Below are positions 1-7,257 of a stretch of DNA of 11,555 nt, one piece after another; the first letter of the stretch is position 1; each line of letters opens with the position of its first letter. The DNA comes from Candidatus Delongbacteria bacterium (GTDB lineage: Bacteria > Delongbacteria > UBA4055), in assembly GCA_027858795.1 (NCBI GenBank), contig JAQICF010000207.1, positions 1 to 11,555 on the forward strand, read 5' to 3'. The notes under the pieces were generated by a model. The model did not search any database, was not told where the DNA came from, and was given only the letters and a program-made list of their open reading frames with translations. The translations under genes were made by a program, and so were the position numbers.

Positions 1-8
1 ATTTCAAG

Positions 9-82
9 GGTGAGAGACGGGTTTTGAACCCGCGACAACCTGAGTCACAGTCAGGCACTCTACCAACTGAGCTACTCCCACC
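9..82 (-). tRNA. tRNA-His, anticodon GTG
   Basis: Read on the minus strand, this folds into a complete cloverleaf. The acceptor arm is GTGGGAG paired with CTCTCAC. The D stem is GCTC/GAGT, the anticodon stem is CCTGA/TCAGG with loop CTGTGAC, the variable loop is 5 nt, and the T stem is GCGGG/CCCGT. The anticodon GTG reads His codons. The base before the acceptor stem (position 82 on the plus strand) is a G that pairs with C73 (position 9). This is the extra G-1 that histidyl-tRNA synthetase requires, and here it is genome-encoded. The bases after C73 read CTT, so the 3' CCA is not encoded and must be added by the CCA-adding enzyme. Two promoters lie upstream. Confidence 0.96.
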
Positions 83-101
83 ATAATCCTTAAGGGTCGC
101 T

Positions 102-130
102 AATTTAAGAACTATTTTATTGGTTGTCAA
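102..130 (-). promoter_or_regulatory. Proximal sigma-70 promoter P1 of tRNA-His
   Basis: On the minus strand a perfect -35 TTGACA (125-130) is followed by a 17-nt spacer and -10 TAAATT (102-107). A GC-rich discriminator, GCGACCC (94-100), comes directly after. Such discriminators are typical of stringently controlled stable-RNA promoters. The predicted start is about 12 nt upstream of the tRNA 5' end. Confidence 0.8.
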
Positions 131-183
131 GTACTTTAAGCAATTATTTTGAACATTCAAAATGGATTACTCAAGCGGGTCGA

Positions 184-212
184 AAGATAAAAATTATTTT
201 TTTTAATGTCAA
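184..212 (-). promoter_or_regulatory. Distal tandem promoter P2 of tRNA-His
   Basis: A second perfect TTGACA (207-212) is followed by a 17-nt spacer and TATCTT (184-189), then a discriminator containing CGACCC (177-182). It shares TACTTGACA and CGACCC with P1 at nearly the same spacing, so the two look like a duplicated unit. The -10 is weaker than that of P1. Plus-strand bases 213-306, between this promoter and the CDF stop, are very AT-rich; I see no gene and no clear terminator there. Confidence 0.6.
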
Positions 213-306
213 GTATTTTTAACGATATTTTCAAATTAATTATTTTTAGCTATATATCTATAGAAAATGTATTAAATAAAATGATTCTGACCCCGAAGTT
301 TAAAAT

Positions 307-1212
307 TTAATCGTTTTTGGAGGCTTCAAATGGCTCTATATGAACTACCACATCAGATATTTCAGGTCCCTTCTCTAAAAGAATGTCTTTAACCTGGTCA
401 GAAATATCATGGGCATCTTTCACTGTCATATTACTATCAACCAGAACGTGAAGATCGACAAAAGTATCAACACCATGCTTTCTGCTTCTTATTTTGTGAA
501 CTTCTTTTACATCTTTATTTAAAAGAGCGATCTCTTTTATCTTTTGAATATCCTCTTTCCTTGCTCCCTTATCAGTTAATTCTGAAAAGGAGGAGGAAAA
601 TATTTGCCATGCAACTTTTAAAATAATAACAGCAACTACTATTGCTCCAATATGATCAATAAAAGCCAGAGATGGATAAATTACTGCAATGAATACAGCG
701 ATGAAAGCAGGTATCGAACTAAATGCATCAGTTCTATGATGCCAAGCATTAGCTTCTAAAGATTTTGATTTTGTTTTCTTAGAGTACTTCATTGTAACTC
801 TATAAAGGATCTCTTTCATTACTATAGAGAAACTTATACCGATCAGAGACAGCCATGTGGGATTTTCGATATGCTCATCTCTGATTGTACTTATTGCTTC
901 CCAGCCGATCCCCAGAGCTGTGGCTACTAAAACAAATCCTATAAATGCTGTAACTATTGTTTCAATTCTTCCATGGCCATATGGATGTTCCTCATCCGGA
1001 GGAGCAGACCAGAACTTCACTCCAACAATTATTGCCACATCAGTTGTAAGATCTGAAAGTGAATGAACTCCATCTGCGATAGCAGCTTGACTGTTTCCTA
1101 TCAATCCAGTTACTATCTTTAAAATTGATAAAAATAAGTTAACCACCATACCGTAGTAGGTGATCTTCTTTACATTCGCTATTTTTTCTTTATTTGAAAT
1201 TTCTTTATTCAT
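307..1212 (-). CDS. Cation diffusion facilitator (CDF) family metal/proton antiporter
   Basis: This inner-membrane exporter of the CDF family has 301 residues, the usual length. It moves divalent metal (most likely Zn, possibly Fe) out of the cytoplasm against protons. Six hydrophobic segments lie at roughly 19-39, 43-67, 85-106, 118-138, 164-180 and 185-205. A cytosolic C-terminal domain covers about 210-295 and contains the family motif HVLVD near residue 255. The transport site is visible as H50-x3-D54 in TM2 and H158-x3-D162 in TM5. The CDF signature HPYGHGR is at 76-82. A His in the first TM2 position is the arrangement seen in many zinc carriers, whereas E. coli YiiP has Asp there. The metal assignment is inferred from this. 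The start is ATG without a strong Shine-Dalgarno, 14 nt after the methyltransferase stop, so co-transcription and coupled translation are likely. No clear terminator follows. Confidence 0.93.
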   Translation of the reverse strand: MNKEISNKEKIANVKKITYYGMVVNLFLSILKIVTGLIGNSQAAIADGVHSLSDLTTDVAIIVGVKFWSAPPDEEHPYGHGRIETIVTAFIGFVLVATALGIGWEAISTIRDEHIENPTWLSLIGISFSIVMKEILYRVTMKYSKKTKSKSLEANAWHHRTDAFSSIPAFIAVFIAVIYPSLAFIDHIGAIVVAVIILKVAWQIFSSSFSELTDKGARKEDIQKIKEIALLNKDVKEVHKIRSRKHGVDTFVDLHVLVDSNMTVKDAHDISDQVKDILLEKGPEISDVVVHIEPFEASKND

Positions 1213-1226
1213 CGTCCAAAGCTTTT

Positions 1227-2156
1227 TTAATTTTTAGTAGCTACCATAAATATGTAATATTTTCCAAATGTTACTACTCTGAAACCATGCTGCTGCAAGT
1301 ATTTCTTGTAGAAACTTATATCTTTTATCAACAAATTCATATTAGATTCTGTATAATTTTTTGTTTTAGCACCGTACATTACTTCTCTGTCAATATATCG
1401 ACTATTCGGGAATCCTAAAATTATGCTCCCATCAGGTTTTAAAATATTCTGGATCAAGTATCTAAATATTTCTTTTCCGTTAAAATCCGGACTTTGCAAT
1501 GTTCCTATTGTTACTATCAAGTCCTGTTTTTCAAAATGCATTTCAGGAATATCTTTAATGTCACACAAGATAAAATTATAATTTTGATCCTTAAAAACAT
1601 CACCCGCTTCATTAATAGCAGATTCACAATGGTCTAGACCTGTAAAAGTAATTGAACTTACAAGATTTTCATCAAATACATGGTTAAAGGCACTGAATTC
1701 ATCACCTCTATTAACTCCTAAATTGAATACGTTAGCTCTGAATTTCAGATCAATTTCTCTTAAACATCTAAGGTAATCACTTAGAAAATATGGCTCTTCA
1801 AGTTTTTTTATCTGTGCAAAGATTGAATCTACTCCATATTTTTCCCTAATATCTATCCCTGAATTCGTATGCCAGGATTTGCTTACATCCAATGGGGCAT
1901 ATCTAATAAGTACCGTATTATCAGATACTCTTTCAGGTGTTAATATTCTGCATTTTAATATTTCTGCAAGATCTACCCAAATTTTATATGGTCGATGAAT
2001 ATATTTCTGACCTGCTATGGAGATCATTGTTCCTGAAAAATCTACTGCTAGGCCTGGATCTACTACCTCAAATTCAACAAAATCTAAAGGTAACCTCTTA
2101 AGCTCTTTCTTTAACTTTTCTTTTATTTCAAATAATGACTCAGTTGTAAATTTCAT
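1227..2156 (-). CDS. Class I SAM-dependent methyltransferase with an unrecognised N-terminal domain
   Basis: The C-terminal half is a Rossmann-type methyltransferase. Residue numbers here count from the upstream ATG at 2225. The SAM loop is NLGVNRGDE (168-176), the strand-2 acidic residue lies in TGLD (195-198), an adenine-contacting CD is at 221-222, the strand-4 segment is DLIVTIGTL (235-243), and LKPDGSIILGFPNSRY lies at 262-277. About 130 residues before it form a separate region, including KIWVDLAEIL and a KSWH motif, that I cannot assign. The substrate is unknown. I chose the ATG at 2156 (309 aa) rather than 2225 because a good promoter overlaps the 2225 start and would begin transcription near 2199. 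Neither start has a clear Shine-Dalgarno. It is the first gene of an operon with the CDF transporter, which may only reflect convenience. Confidence 0.82.
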   Translation of the reverse strand: MKFTTESLFEIKEKLKKELKRLPLDFVEFEVVDPGLAVDFSGTMISIAGQKYIHRPYKIWVDLAEILKCRILTPERVSDNTVLIRYAPLDVSKSWHTNSGIDIREKYGVDSIFAQIKKLEEPYFLSDYLRCLREIDLKFRANVFNLGVNRGDEFSAFNHVFDENLVSSITFTGLDHCESAINEAGDVFKDQNYNFILCDIKDIPEMHFEKQDLIVTIGTLQSPDFNGKEIFRYLIQNILKPDGSIILGFPNSRYIDREVMYGAKTKNYTESNMNLLIKDISFYKKYLQQHGFRVVTFGKYYIFMVATKN

Positions 2157-2205
2157 TGTTGTCTGTTTTTTATATTTGATATCTATTACGAATAATGCGT
2201 CTAAA

Positions 2206-2233
2206 GTTATATTCTTAAGTATCATTTAGTCAA
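2206..2233 (-). promoter_or_regulatory. Promoter of the methyltransferase-CDF operon
   Basis: On the minus strand TTGACT (2228-2233) is followed by a 16-nt spacer and TATAAC (2206-2211). The predicted start near 2199 gives a leader of about 43 nt to the ATG at 2156, which supports that start. It was found by eye only. Confidence 0.55.
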
Positions 2234-2258
2234 CTTTTTTTTTCTTAAATAAATGATT

Positions 2259-2286
2259 TTGATTTTCTCCCTTTATTAATTATTAT
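2259..2286 (+). promoter_or_regulatory. Candidate promoter of ftcD
   Basis: TTGATT (2259-2264), a 16-nt spacer and TATTAT (2281-2286) would start transcription near 2293. That leaves a leader of about 47 nt before ftcD. The region is very AT-rich, so chance matches are likely. A competing TTGAAA-17-TATATA pair at 2299-2327 would start inside the ribosome binding site and is less plausible. Confidence 0.35.
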
Positions 2287-2287
2287 T

Positions 2288-2308
2288 ACTATTCAAATTT
2301 GAAATAGT
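2288..2308. promoter_or_regulatory. Palindrome at the ftcD start region, possible operator
   Basis: A perfect 12-nt palindrome, TTCAAATTTGAA (2292-2303), is extended on each side by ACTA and TAGT with a one-base offset. It falls on the predicted transcription start of ftcD, a common site for a repressor. In such AT-rich DNA a 12-nt palindrome could also be chance, and no regulator gene is nearby. Confidence 0.3.
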
Positions 2309-2339
2309 ATTTAATTAAAATTATATAACGAGGTGAATT

Positions 2340-4022
2340 ATGCAAATCATAGAATGTGTACCAAATTTCAGTGAAGGTCGTAATATGGCTATTATCGATC
2401 AGATCACAGATGAAATTAAAAAAATAAAAGGTGTTAGACTTTTAGATGTTGATCCTGGATTTGATACAAATAGAACTGTTGTAACAATGGTGGGTGAACC
2501 TGAACCTATTAAAATAGCTGCTTTTAACGCAATAAAGAAAGCTCATGATCTTATTGATATGACAAAGCATAAAGGTGCTCATCCTAGATTTGGCGCCTGT
2601 GATGTTTGTCCAATTATACCTGTAAGTGGAATTACAATGGATGAATGTGTTAAGATAGCTCATGATCTTGGTAATAAATTAGGAACTGAACTTGATTTTC
2701 CAATTTACTTCTACGAATATGCTGCTACAACTGAAGAAAGAAAGAACTTAGCTTGGGTAAGACAAGGAGAATACGAAGCCGTTGAAGCGAATCTTAAAGA
2801 TCCAGAAAGAAAACCCGATGCAGGACCTTGTGAATTCAGACCAAAGAAAGGTGTTACAGCAGTAAGTGCCAGAGATTTTTTGATCGCTTATAATGTAAGT
2901 TTAAATACTACAAATCCTAAACTGGCTCATGATATTGCATTGAATATTAGAGAGCAAGGTAGATTTAAGAGAGATGAGAATGGTAAATTTGTAAAGAATG
3001 AGAATGGTAAAAAAGTAAAACAACCGGGATTATTTAAAAATTGTAAAGCTATCGGTTGGTATGTTGATGATTATAAGAGAGCTCAGATTTCAATTAACCT
3101 TACAAATTACCATGTAACTTCAATGCATGATGTTTTTGATGAGGTATGCAAGCAAGCAACTGCGAAAGGACTAAGAGTTACTGGATCTGAAGCAGTTGGT
3201 GTTGTACCAAAGGAAGCAATGCTTATCGCAGGTAAGCATTATCTTGCAAAACAAGGTATGTGCGAAGGTATTGATGAAAGCGAGATCATTAAAGTCGCTA
3301 TCCAATCACTTGGACTTGACGATGTTGCTCCATTCGAACCTAAAGATAAGATAATTGAATATATGATCGCTAAAGAAGGTAAACTTGCTGATCTTACAAT
3401 TACTGAATTCAATGATCTACTATCAACTGATGCTCCGGCACCTGGTGGTGGATCAGTAGCTGCTTTATGTGGTAGCCTCGCTGCATCTTTAGGAGCTATG
3501 GTAATGAATCTTACCTACGACAAAAAAGGATATGAGAAGTTCAACGAGGAAACTAATAAACTTGCGAAGGAGCTTCAGGACAGAAAATATGAACTTATAA
3601 ATCTTATTGATGCTGATACAGATGCTTTTAATATTCTTATGGATGCTTTACAGGCAAAATCTAAAGCTAAGAAATCTGACGATGACGAGCAAAAGAAAGC
3701 AGCTGAAAAGCAATACTACGATGCTACAGTTCTGGCAACTGATGTACCTTTGAAAGTTATGGATAAGATATTTGAACTTTCACCTTATATCAAAAGAGTC
3801 GCTGAGTTTGGGAATGTTAATGCTGCAAGTGATGCTGGTGTGGCAGCTTTATTGATCGTAGCAGGAGTAAAGGGAGCAGGTCTTAATGTTAAGATCAATT
3901 TATCAGGATTCGAAGACACAGATGAGTATAAGATCAAAACTCTTGAGGCAATGAATAATATTCTTGCTGAAGTAGATGCAAAATCCGAAGAGATATTAAC
4001 TATTGTTGAAGGTAAAATGTAG
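2340..4022 (+). CDS. ftcD: Bifunctional glutamate formimidoyltransferase / formimidoyl-THF cyclodeaminase
   Basis: This cytosolic folate enzyme of histidine degradation has 560 residues, close to the usual ~540 of the fused form. The N-terminal part (1 to about 335) transfers the formimino group from formiminoglutamate to tetrahydrofolate. It begins IECVPNFSEGR, and H81 in KGAHPRFG matches the catalytic His of the animal enzyme. The C-terminal part (about 345-560) releases ammonia to give 5,10-methenyl-THF; its PAPGGGSVAA signature is at 366-375 and NVNAASDAG at 492-500. A lysine-rich insert at about 207-230 contains a near-repeat of ENGK. The start is fixed by a strong Shine-Dalgarno, GAGGTG (2330-2335), 4 nt before the ATG. 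No hutH, hutU or hutI lies in the window, so it stands apart from the rest of the pathway here. The stop TAG abuts a hairpin, then a bidirectional terminator. Confidence 0.96.
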   Translation: MQIIECVPNFSEGRNMAIIDQITDEIKKIKGVRLLDVDPGFDTNRTVVTMVGEPEPIKIAAFNAIKKAHDLIDMTKHKGAHPRFGACDVCPIIPVSGITMDECVKIAHDLGNKLGTELDFPIYFYEYAATTEERKNLAWVRQGEYEAVEANLKDPERKPDAGPCEFRPKKGVTAVSARDFLIAYNVSLNTTNPKLAHDIALNIREQGRFKRDENGKFVKNENGKKVKQPGLFKNCKAIGWYVDDYKRAQISINLTNYHVTSMHDVFDEVCKQATAKGLRVTGSEAVGVVPKEAMLIAGKHYLAKQGMCEGIDESEIIKVAIQSLGLDDVAPFEPKDKIIEYMIAKEGKLADLTITEFNDLLSTDAPAPGGGSVAALCGSLAASLGAMVMNLTYDKKGYEKFNEETNKLAKELQDRKYELINLIDADTDAFNILMDALQAKSKAKKSDDDEQKKAAEKQYYDATVLATDVPLKVMDKIFELSPYIKRVAEFGNVNAASDAGVAALLIVAGVKGAGLNVKINLSGFEDTDEYKIKTLEAMNNILAEVDAKSEEILTIVEGKM

Positions 4023-4025
4023 TAA

Positions 4026-4046
4026 AGACGTTGCACCGCAACGTCT
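4026..4046 (+). repeat. Post-stop hairpin, GACG-type palindrome
   Basis: AGACGTTGC (4026-4034), loop ACC and GCAACGTCT (4038-4046) form a perfect 9-bp stem starting 3 nt after the ftcD stop. CATTTTAT follows, so it may act as a weak terminator. Its outer sequence and its position after a TAG stop resemble the two palindromes at 10757-10873, suggesting one repeat family. Confidence 0.7.
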
Positions 4047-4067
4047 CATTTTATAAAATAACACTGT

Positions 4068-4097
4068 AAAAAAGGGAACAATTTTGTTCCCTTTTTT
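4068..4097. terminator. Bidirectional rho-independent terminator between ftcD and the polymerase homologue
   Basis: A run of six A (4068-4073), GGGAACAA (4074-4081), a 2-nt centre, TTGTTCCC (4084-4091) and a run of six T (4092-4097) form a symmetrical hairpin. It has a U-tract on either strand and so serves both converging genes. The minus-strand stop codon TAA (4096-4098) overlaps its edge. Confidence 0.92.
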
Positions 4098-7000
4098 ATT
4101 CCTTTGGTTCGAAGTAAAACGGTAGATCTTTGAGTAGCTTTTTGATCTTCTCAAAAATAGTCTTTGTTAATAAAATGCTTTTCCCCGGTTTTACGATTTC
4201 AAAAGAATCCGAAAATAATATCTCAATCTCACAATTTCCATCATCACAGGTCATTTCAAGCAATTCGGTCAAAATCTCTTTGTTCGAAGATGGAATTGAT
4301 ACAAATAAATCATAGGCTGAATCCTGATAAATATTCTCCAAGACCTCATATCTTGTGATATTATTATCATCATCATACCAAACTTTATAAAAAGCTGTTT
4401 CTTCCAATTTAAAATCTTCTGTAAAACTCAAAGCTATAGGTTGATCATTCTTAAAAAAATAAATTTCTTTTTTTGATTCATCGAATTTAAGAATATTACT
4501 GATCAATATATTTTTTTCAAACTTTATATAATTTAAGAATTCTTCTTTAATTTCAGACAGTTTACTTATCGCAAAACCGACTAGATCTTTTTCAATCTCA
4601 ATCTTCTCAAAAATTGAAAGATCTTTAATATCCTCGTCTTGCATCTCAACGAAACCTTCTGAAAATAACTCATCCTGCATTGTTTCTTTCTTAAATTCTT
4701 TAAAATAAAGGTCATTTATTTTTATCAGTTGGTTTCTATTCGTTTCATATTTATCAAAAAATCCAACTTTGATCAATAGCCTTACGATATTGTGCTTTAT
4801 AATCTCTTTATCTATTTTATCAAGGAATCCTTTAAAATTTGTAAATTCTGTCAATTTAAAAAAATCGTAAAGATTATCAGAGGTCTTGCGTGAGATCCCT
4901 TTGACAGTGTAAAGTGGAAGCTTGAACTCTAGATTTTGCTTATCCGACTCTATATTTTTAACTACATTCTTCACATTGTATTTCGAAATAGAATAACCTA
5001 ATGAAAATAGATCCGGTAATAATTTTCTCCAATCCCCTTCCTTTTCTACCTCTTTAACAAAAAATATTTCATAAAATTCTATCGGTTTTGTTAGTTTAAG
5101 ATCCAATATTTTCAACGAAGTAAATATTTTTAAGGAAAGATCAGATAGAGAAGAATAGAAAACTGTATTTAAAACCTTATTTCTTAACCATTTTATCTTC
5201 CTGGAATTTTTTTCATCTTCAGGAAATCTACCTAACCCGAATTGGAATTGAGTTTTATTTGTACTGTTATATAACTTATATTTTAAATTTATAAATTCCT
5301 GTGACGGAAATAATTTTTCTATAACATAGAACATCTGCTCTCTAAAAAGGATATACCCTCCAGTCATCTTCAGATCTTGCTCAAATTTCTTAAGTGGAGG
5401 TATTTCATTTTCTTTATTGAATATAACATCCAGTCTTGATCTACCTGACTCAAAGTACAAAGCTAAGTTCAAAAGATGATTTTTTGTAAAATCCAGAAAT
5501 TTTATTCTATCTGTGTTATATGAAAAAAATGGTATCAGAAAAGTATCATCGTTCTTGATCTTAGTCGATAAGTTTTTTGCAAGTTCATTAATTTTTTTCT
5601 TATCTGACTCTATCAAAGAAGTTGCTTTATTTAAGATAGTTAAATAGGTATGTGATTCAATATTAATATTCCAAACGCCAAAATATTTAGCTGTATTTAT
5701 ATCGTAAAAAGATCTAAAAACATTATTTTCTGTACCAGAAAATCTATTCACAGGCAATAATTCTTTTATTGATTTACCACCAATGACAATCTGGCTTGAA
5801 TTTGTGCTGTAATTCTTGAAGGAACCATCAATTTCAACTGCTTTTGTAAAAATACTTTTATACTCGGGACGGCTAAGAAACAACTTCTTTATTTCCTCTT
5901 TTCCTAAAATATCTTTAATTGTACTGTATTTGTTCAAAGCACTTAATTGCTTAATTAACACATCTTTGCTTGCAGTATCAACATCATACTCTTTAACCAA
6001 AGAATTTATCAGGGACAACGAATGCCACCGCACATACTCACTTAGATAGCAGACATTATCTTTTCCGAATTTCCCACTGACATACTCAATAAATTCATCT
6101 CTTTTATCTGATTCAATTATCACATTAATAACAGGATGTAATTTCTTGCTTTTCAGCACGGATCTATGATATGTTTGAGTTATATATAGTGGTGACGACC
6201 ATGTTAATCCAAGTATATGGGCAATAAATAAATCACTAACAAATCCTGTAAAAAAGATCCCACCATTAAATTGCATTTTATATTCATCTTTGAATTCTTT
6301 AAGGAAAATAATATAATCCGCGATATTGAATTTTCTTATGTAGGCTAATTCCGCAAAAATTATATCCCTTAAGTTTTCCCGTTCTTCTTCATTCTTAGTC
6401 AATTCAAGTCTTTTTTGAACTATCTCTTTTAGAGTTTCATTGTATGAATAATCTACTCTTGTCTTCAGTTCGAATTTGGGGTACCTGATCGGCAGTTTTT
6501 CTATCATAAAATTACATGCTTTTATGATTTTTTCTTTATTCTCTATTGATTCTTTTGGGAAGAAATGTGCCAGATCATTCAAACTTCCTAGATATTGATT
6601 TTTATCAATTTTCGCATCCCAATCTATTCCACTCATCTTAAGCAAAAATTCGTTATAGTCCTGATCATCTTTTTTTAAATAATAAACAGGATTCTGGGCA
6701 ACAAGTTCTATATTGCTGTTTCTTGTATATTCCAGAATATTCGATGTCAGTAAGGAGTTTGACGGTACATCATCTTTAATTATCTGAAAATAATATTTAA
6801 TTTTAAGGTCTGAGTTTTCCAGTTTATTATGAATTTCTTCAATATTTGAGTCGATGATCGGTAATGAAGAGAGATAATCTGTTTTGAATAAGTTAACTAA
6901 TAATATCAAGTCGTTAAGATCTTTTAGCAGATCTTCAGAGAAAAAATAAAATCCTTTATCGGACAGGTTGAAATTGCTGACTAAATTCAGTAATGATCTA

Positions 7001-7257
7001 TAACCACTTTCATTCTTAATATAAAATATTGTTCTTATAAATTTCCCATTATCCAACTTACAGAAAACATCTATTCCAATGATCGGTTTTATACCTGAGC
7101 TTAAAGCGGCATTGTAAAATTCTTCAATACCTGAAAAATTACCATGATCTGTTAACGCCAAAGCTTTTATATCTAACTGCTTAGCCAGTGCAATTAATTC
7201 ATCAAATTTTATAGAACCTTCCGGCTTGGTATATTGGGAATAAATATTTATTGGCAT
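4096..7257 (-). CDS. DnaE-like DNA polymerase III alpha homologue, predicted catalytically inactive
   Basis: At 1053 residues it has the whole DnaE architecture. A PHP domain (about 1-250) carries ALTDHGNFSG at 34-43 and KPIIGID at 57-63. Then come the palm (about 255-560), fingers with FREQ at 638-641, an HhH region with VKGISRKTSD at 785-794 and LIKVGFFD at 828-835, QDELF at 861-865, and EKDLVGF at 889-895 followed by an OB/C-terminal region to 1053. The gap-free match of HPVINVII (374-381) to the family's PDxDxDF puts N378 and I380 at the two catalytic Asp; N532 replaces the third. The GRGSAAGS signature is gone (337-343), and the PHP HxH reads N4-I-Y6. It therefore should not polymerise DNA. 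QDELF fits the QxxLF clamp-binding pattern, so clamp docking may persist. The frame is intact over 3.1 kb, so it appears to be under selection. Its start overlaps the end of tsaC by 10 nt with no Shine-Dalgarno, implying translational coupling. Confidence 0.88.
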   Translation of the reverse strand: MPINIYSQYTKPEGSIKFDELIALAKQLDIKALALTDHGNFSGIEEFYNAALSSGIKPIIGIDVFCKLDNGKFIRTIFYIKNESGYRSLLNLVSNFNLSDKGFYFFSEDLLKDLNDLILLVNLFKTDYLSSLPIIDSNIEEIHNKLENSDLKIKYYFQIIKDDVPSNSLLTSNILEYTRNSNIELVAQNPVYYLKKDDQDYNEFLLKMSGIDWDAKIDKNQYLGSLNDLAHFFPKESIENKEKIIKACNFMIEKLPIRYPKFELKTRVDYSYNETLKEIVQKRLELTKNEEERENLRDIIFAELAYIRKFNIADYIIFLKEFKDEYKMQFNGGIFFTGFVSDLFIAHILGLTWSSPLYITQTYHRSVLKSKKLHPVINVIIESDKRDEFIEYVSGKFGKDNVCYLSEYVRWHSLSLINSLVKEYDVDTASKDVLIKQLSALNKYSTIKDILGKEEIKKLFLSRPEYKSIFTKAVEIDGSFKNYSTNSSQIVIGGKSIKELLPVNRFSGTENNVFRSFYDINTAKYFGVWNINIESHTYLTILNKATSLIESDKKKINELAKNLSTKIKNDDTFLIPFFSYNTDRIKFLDFTKNHLLNLALYFESGRSRLDVIFNKENEIPPLKKFEQDLKMTGGYILFREQMFYVIEKLFPSQEFINLKYKLYNSTNKTQFQFGLGRFPEDEKNSRKIKWLRNKVLNTVFYSSLSDLSLKIFTSLKILDLKLTKPIEFYEIFFVKEVEKEGDWRKLLPDLFSLGYSISKYNVKNVVKNIESDKQNLEFKLPLYTVKGISRKTSDNLYDFFKLTEFTNFKGFLDKIDKEIIKHNIVRLLIKVGFFDKYETNRNQLIKINDLYFKEFKKETMQDELFSEGFVEMQDEDIKDLSIFEKIEIEKDLVGFAISKLSEIKEEFLNYIKFEKNILISNILKFDESKKEIYFFKNDQPIALSFTEDFKLEETAFYKVWYDDDNNITRYEVLENIYQDSAYDLFVSIPSSNKEILTELLEMTCDDGNCEIEILFSDSFEIVKPGKSILLTKTIFEKIKKLLKDLPFYFEPKE

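Noticed and set aside
237..262. CTATA/TATAG near-palindrome as a terminator for the CDF gene
   Set aside because: The stem is only five A-T pairs and no GC-rich stem with a U-tract is present.
857..1066. Open frame on the plus strand inside the CDF gene
   Set aside because: It is antisense to a well-supported transporter, has no ribosome binding site and shows no recognisable protein features.
2157..2225. 23-codon N-terminal extension of the methyltransferase
   Set aside because: It is preceded directly by an in-frame stop and has no Shine-Dalgarno. A good -10/-35 pair lies across it, so transcription likely begins inside it.
5816..6049. Plus-strand open frame inside the polymerase homologue
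   Set aside because: It is antisense to an intact long gene and has no start signal or family resemblance.
4096..7257. Treating the polymerase homologue as the cell's replicative DnaE or as a pseudogene
   Set aside because: The catalytic residues are missing, so it should not replicate DNA. The uninterrupted 3.1-kb frame and retained scaffold motifs argue against simple decay.
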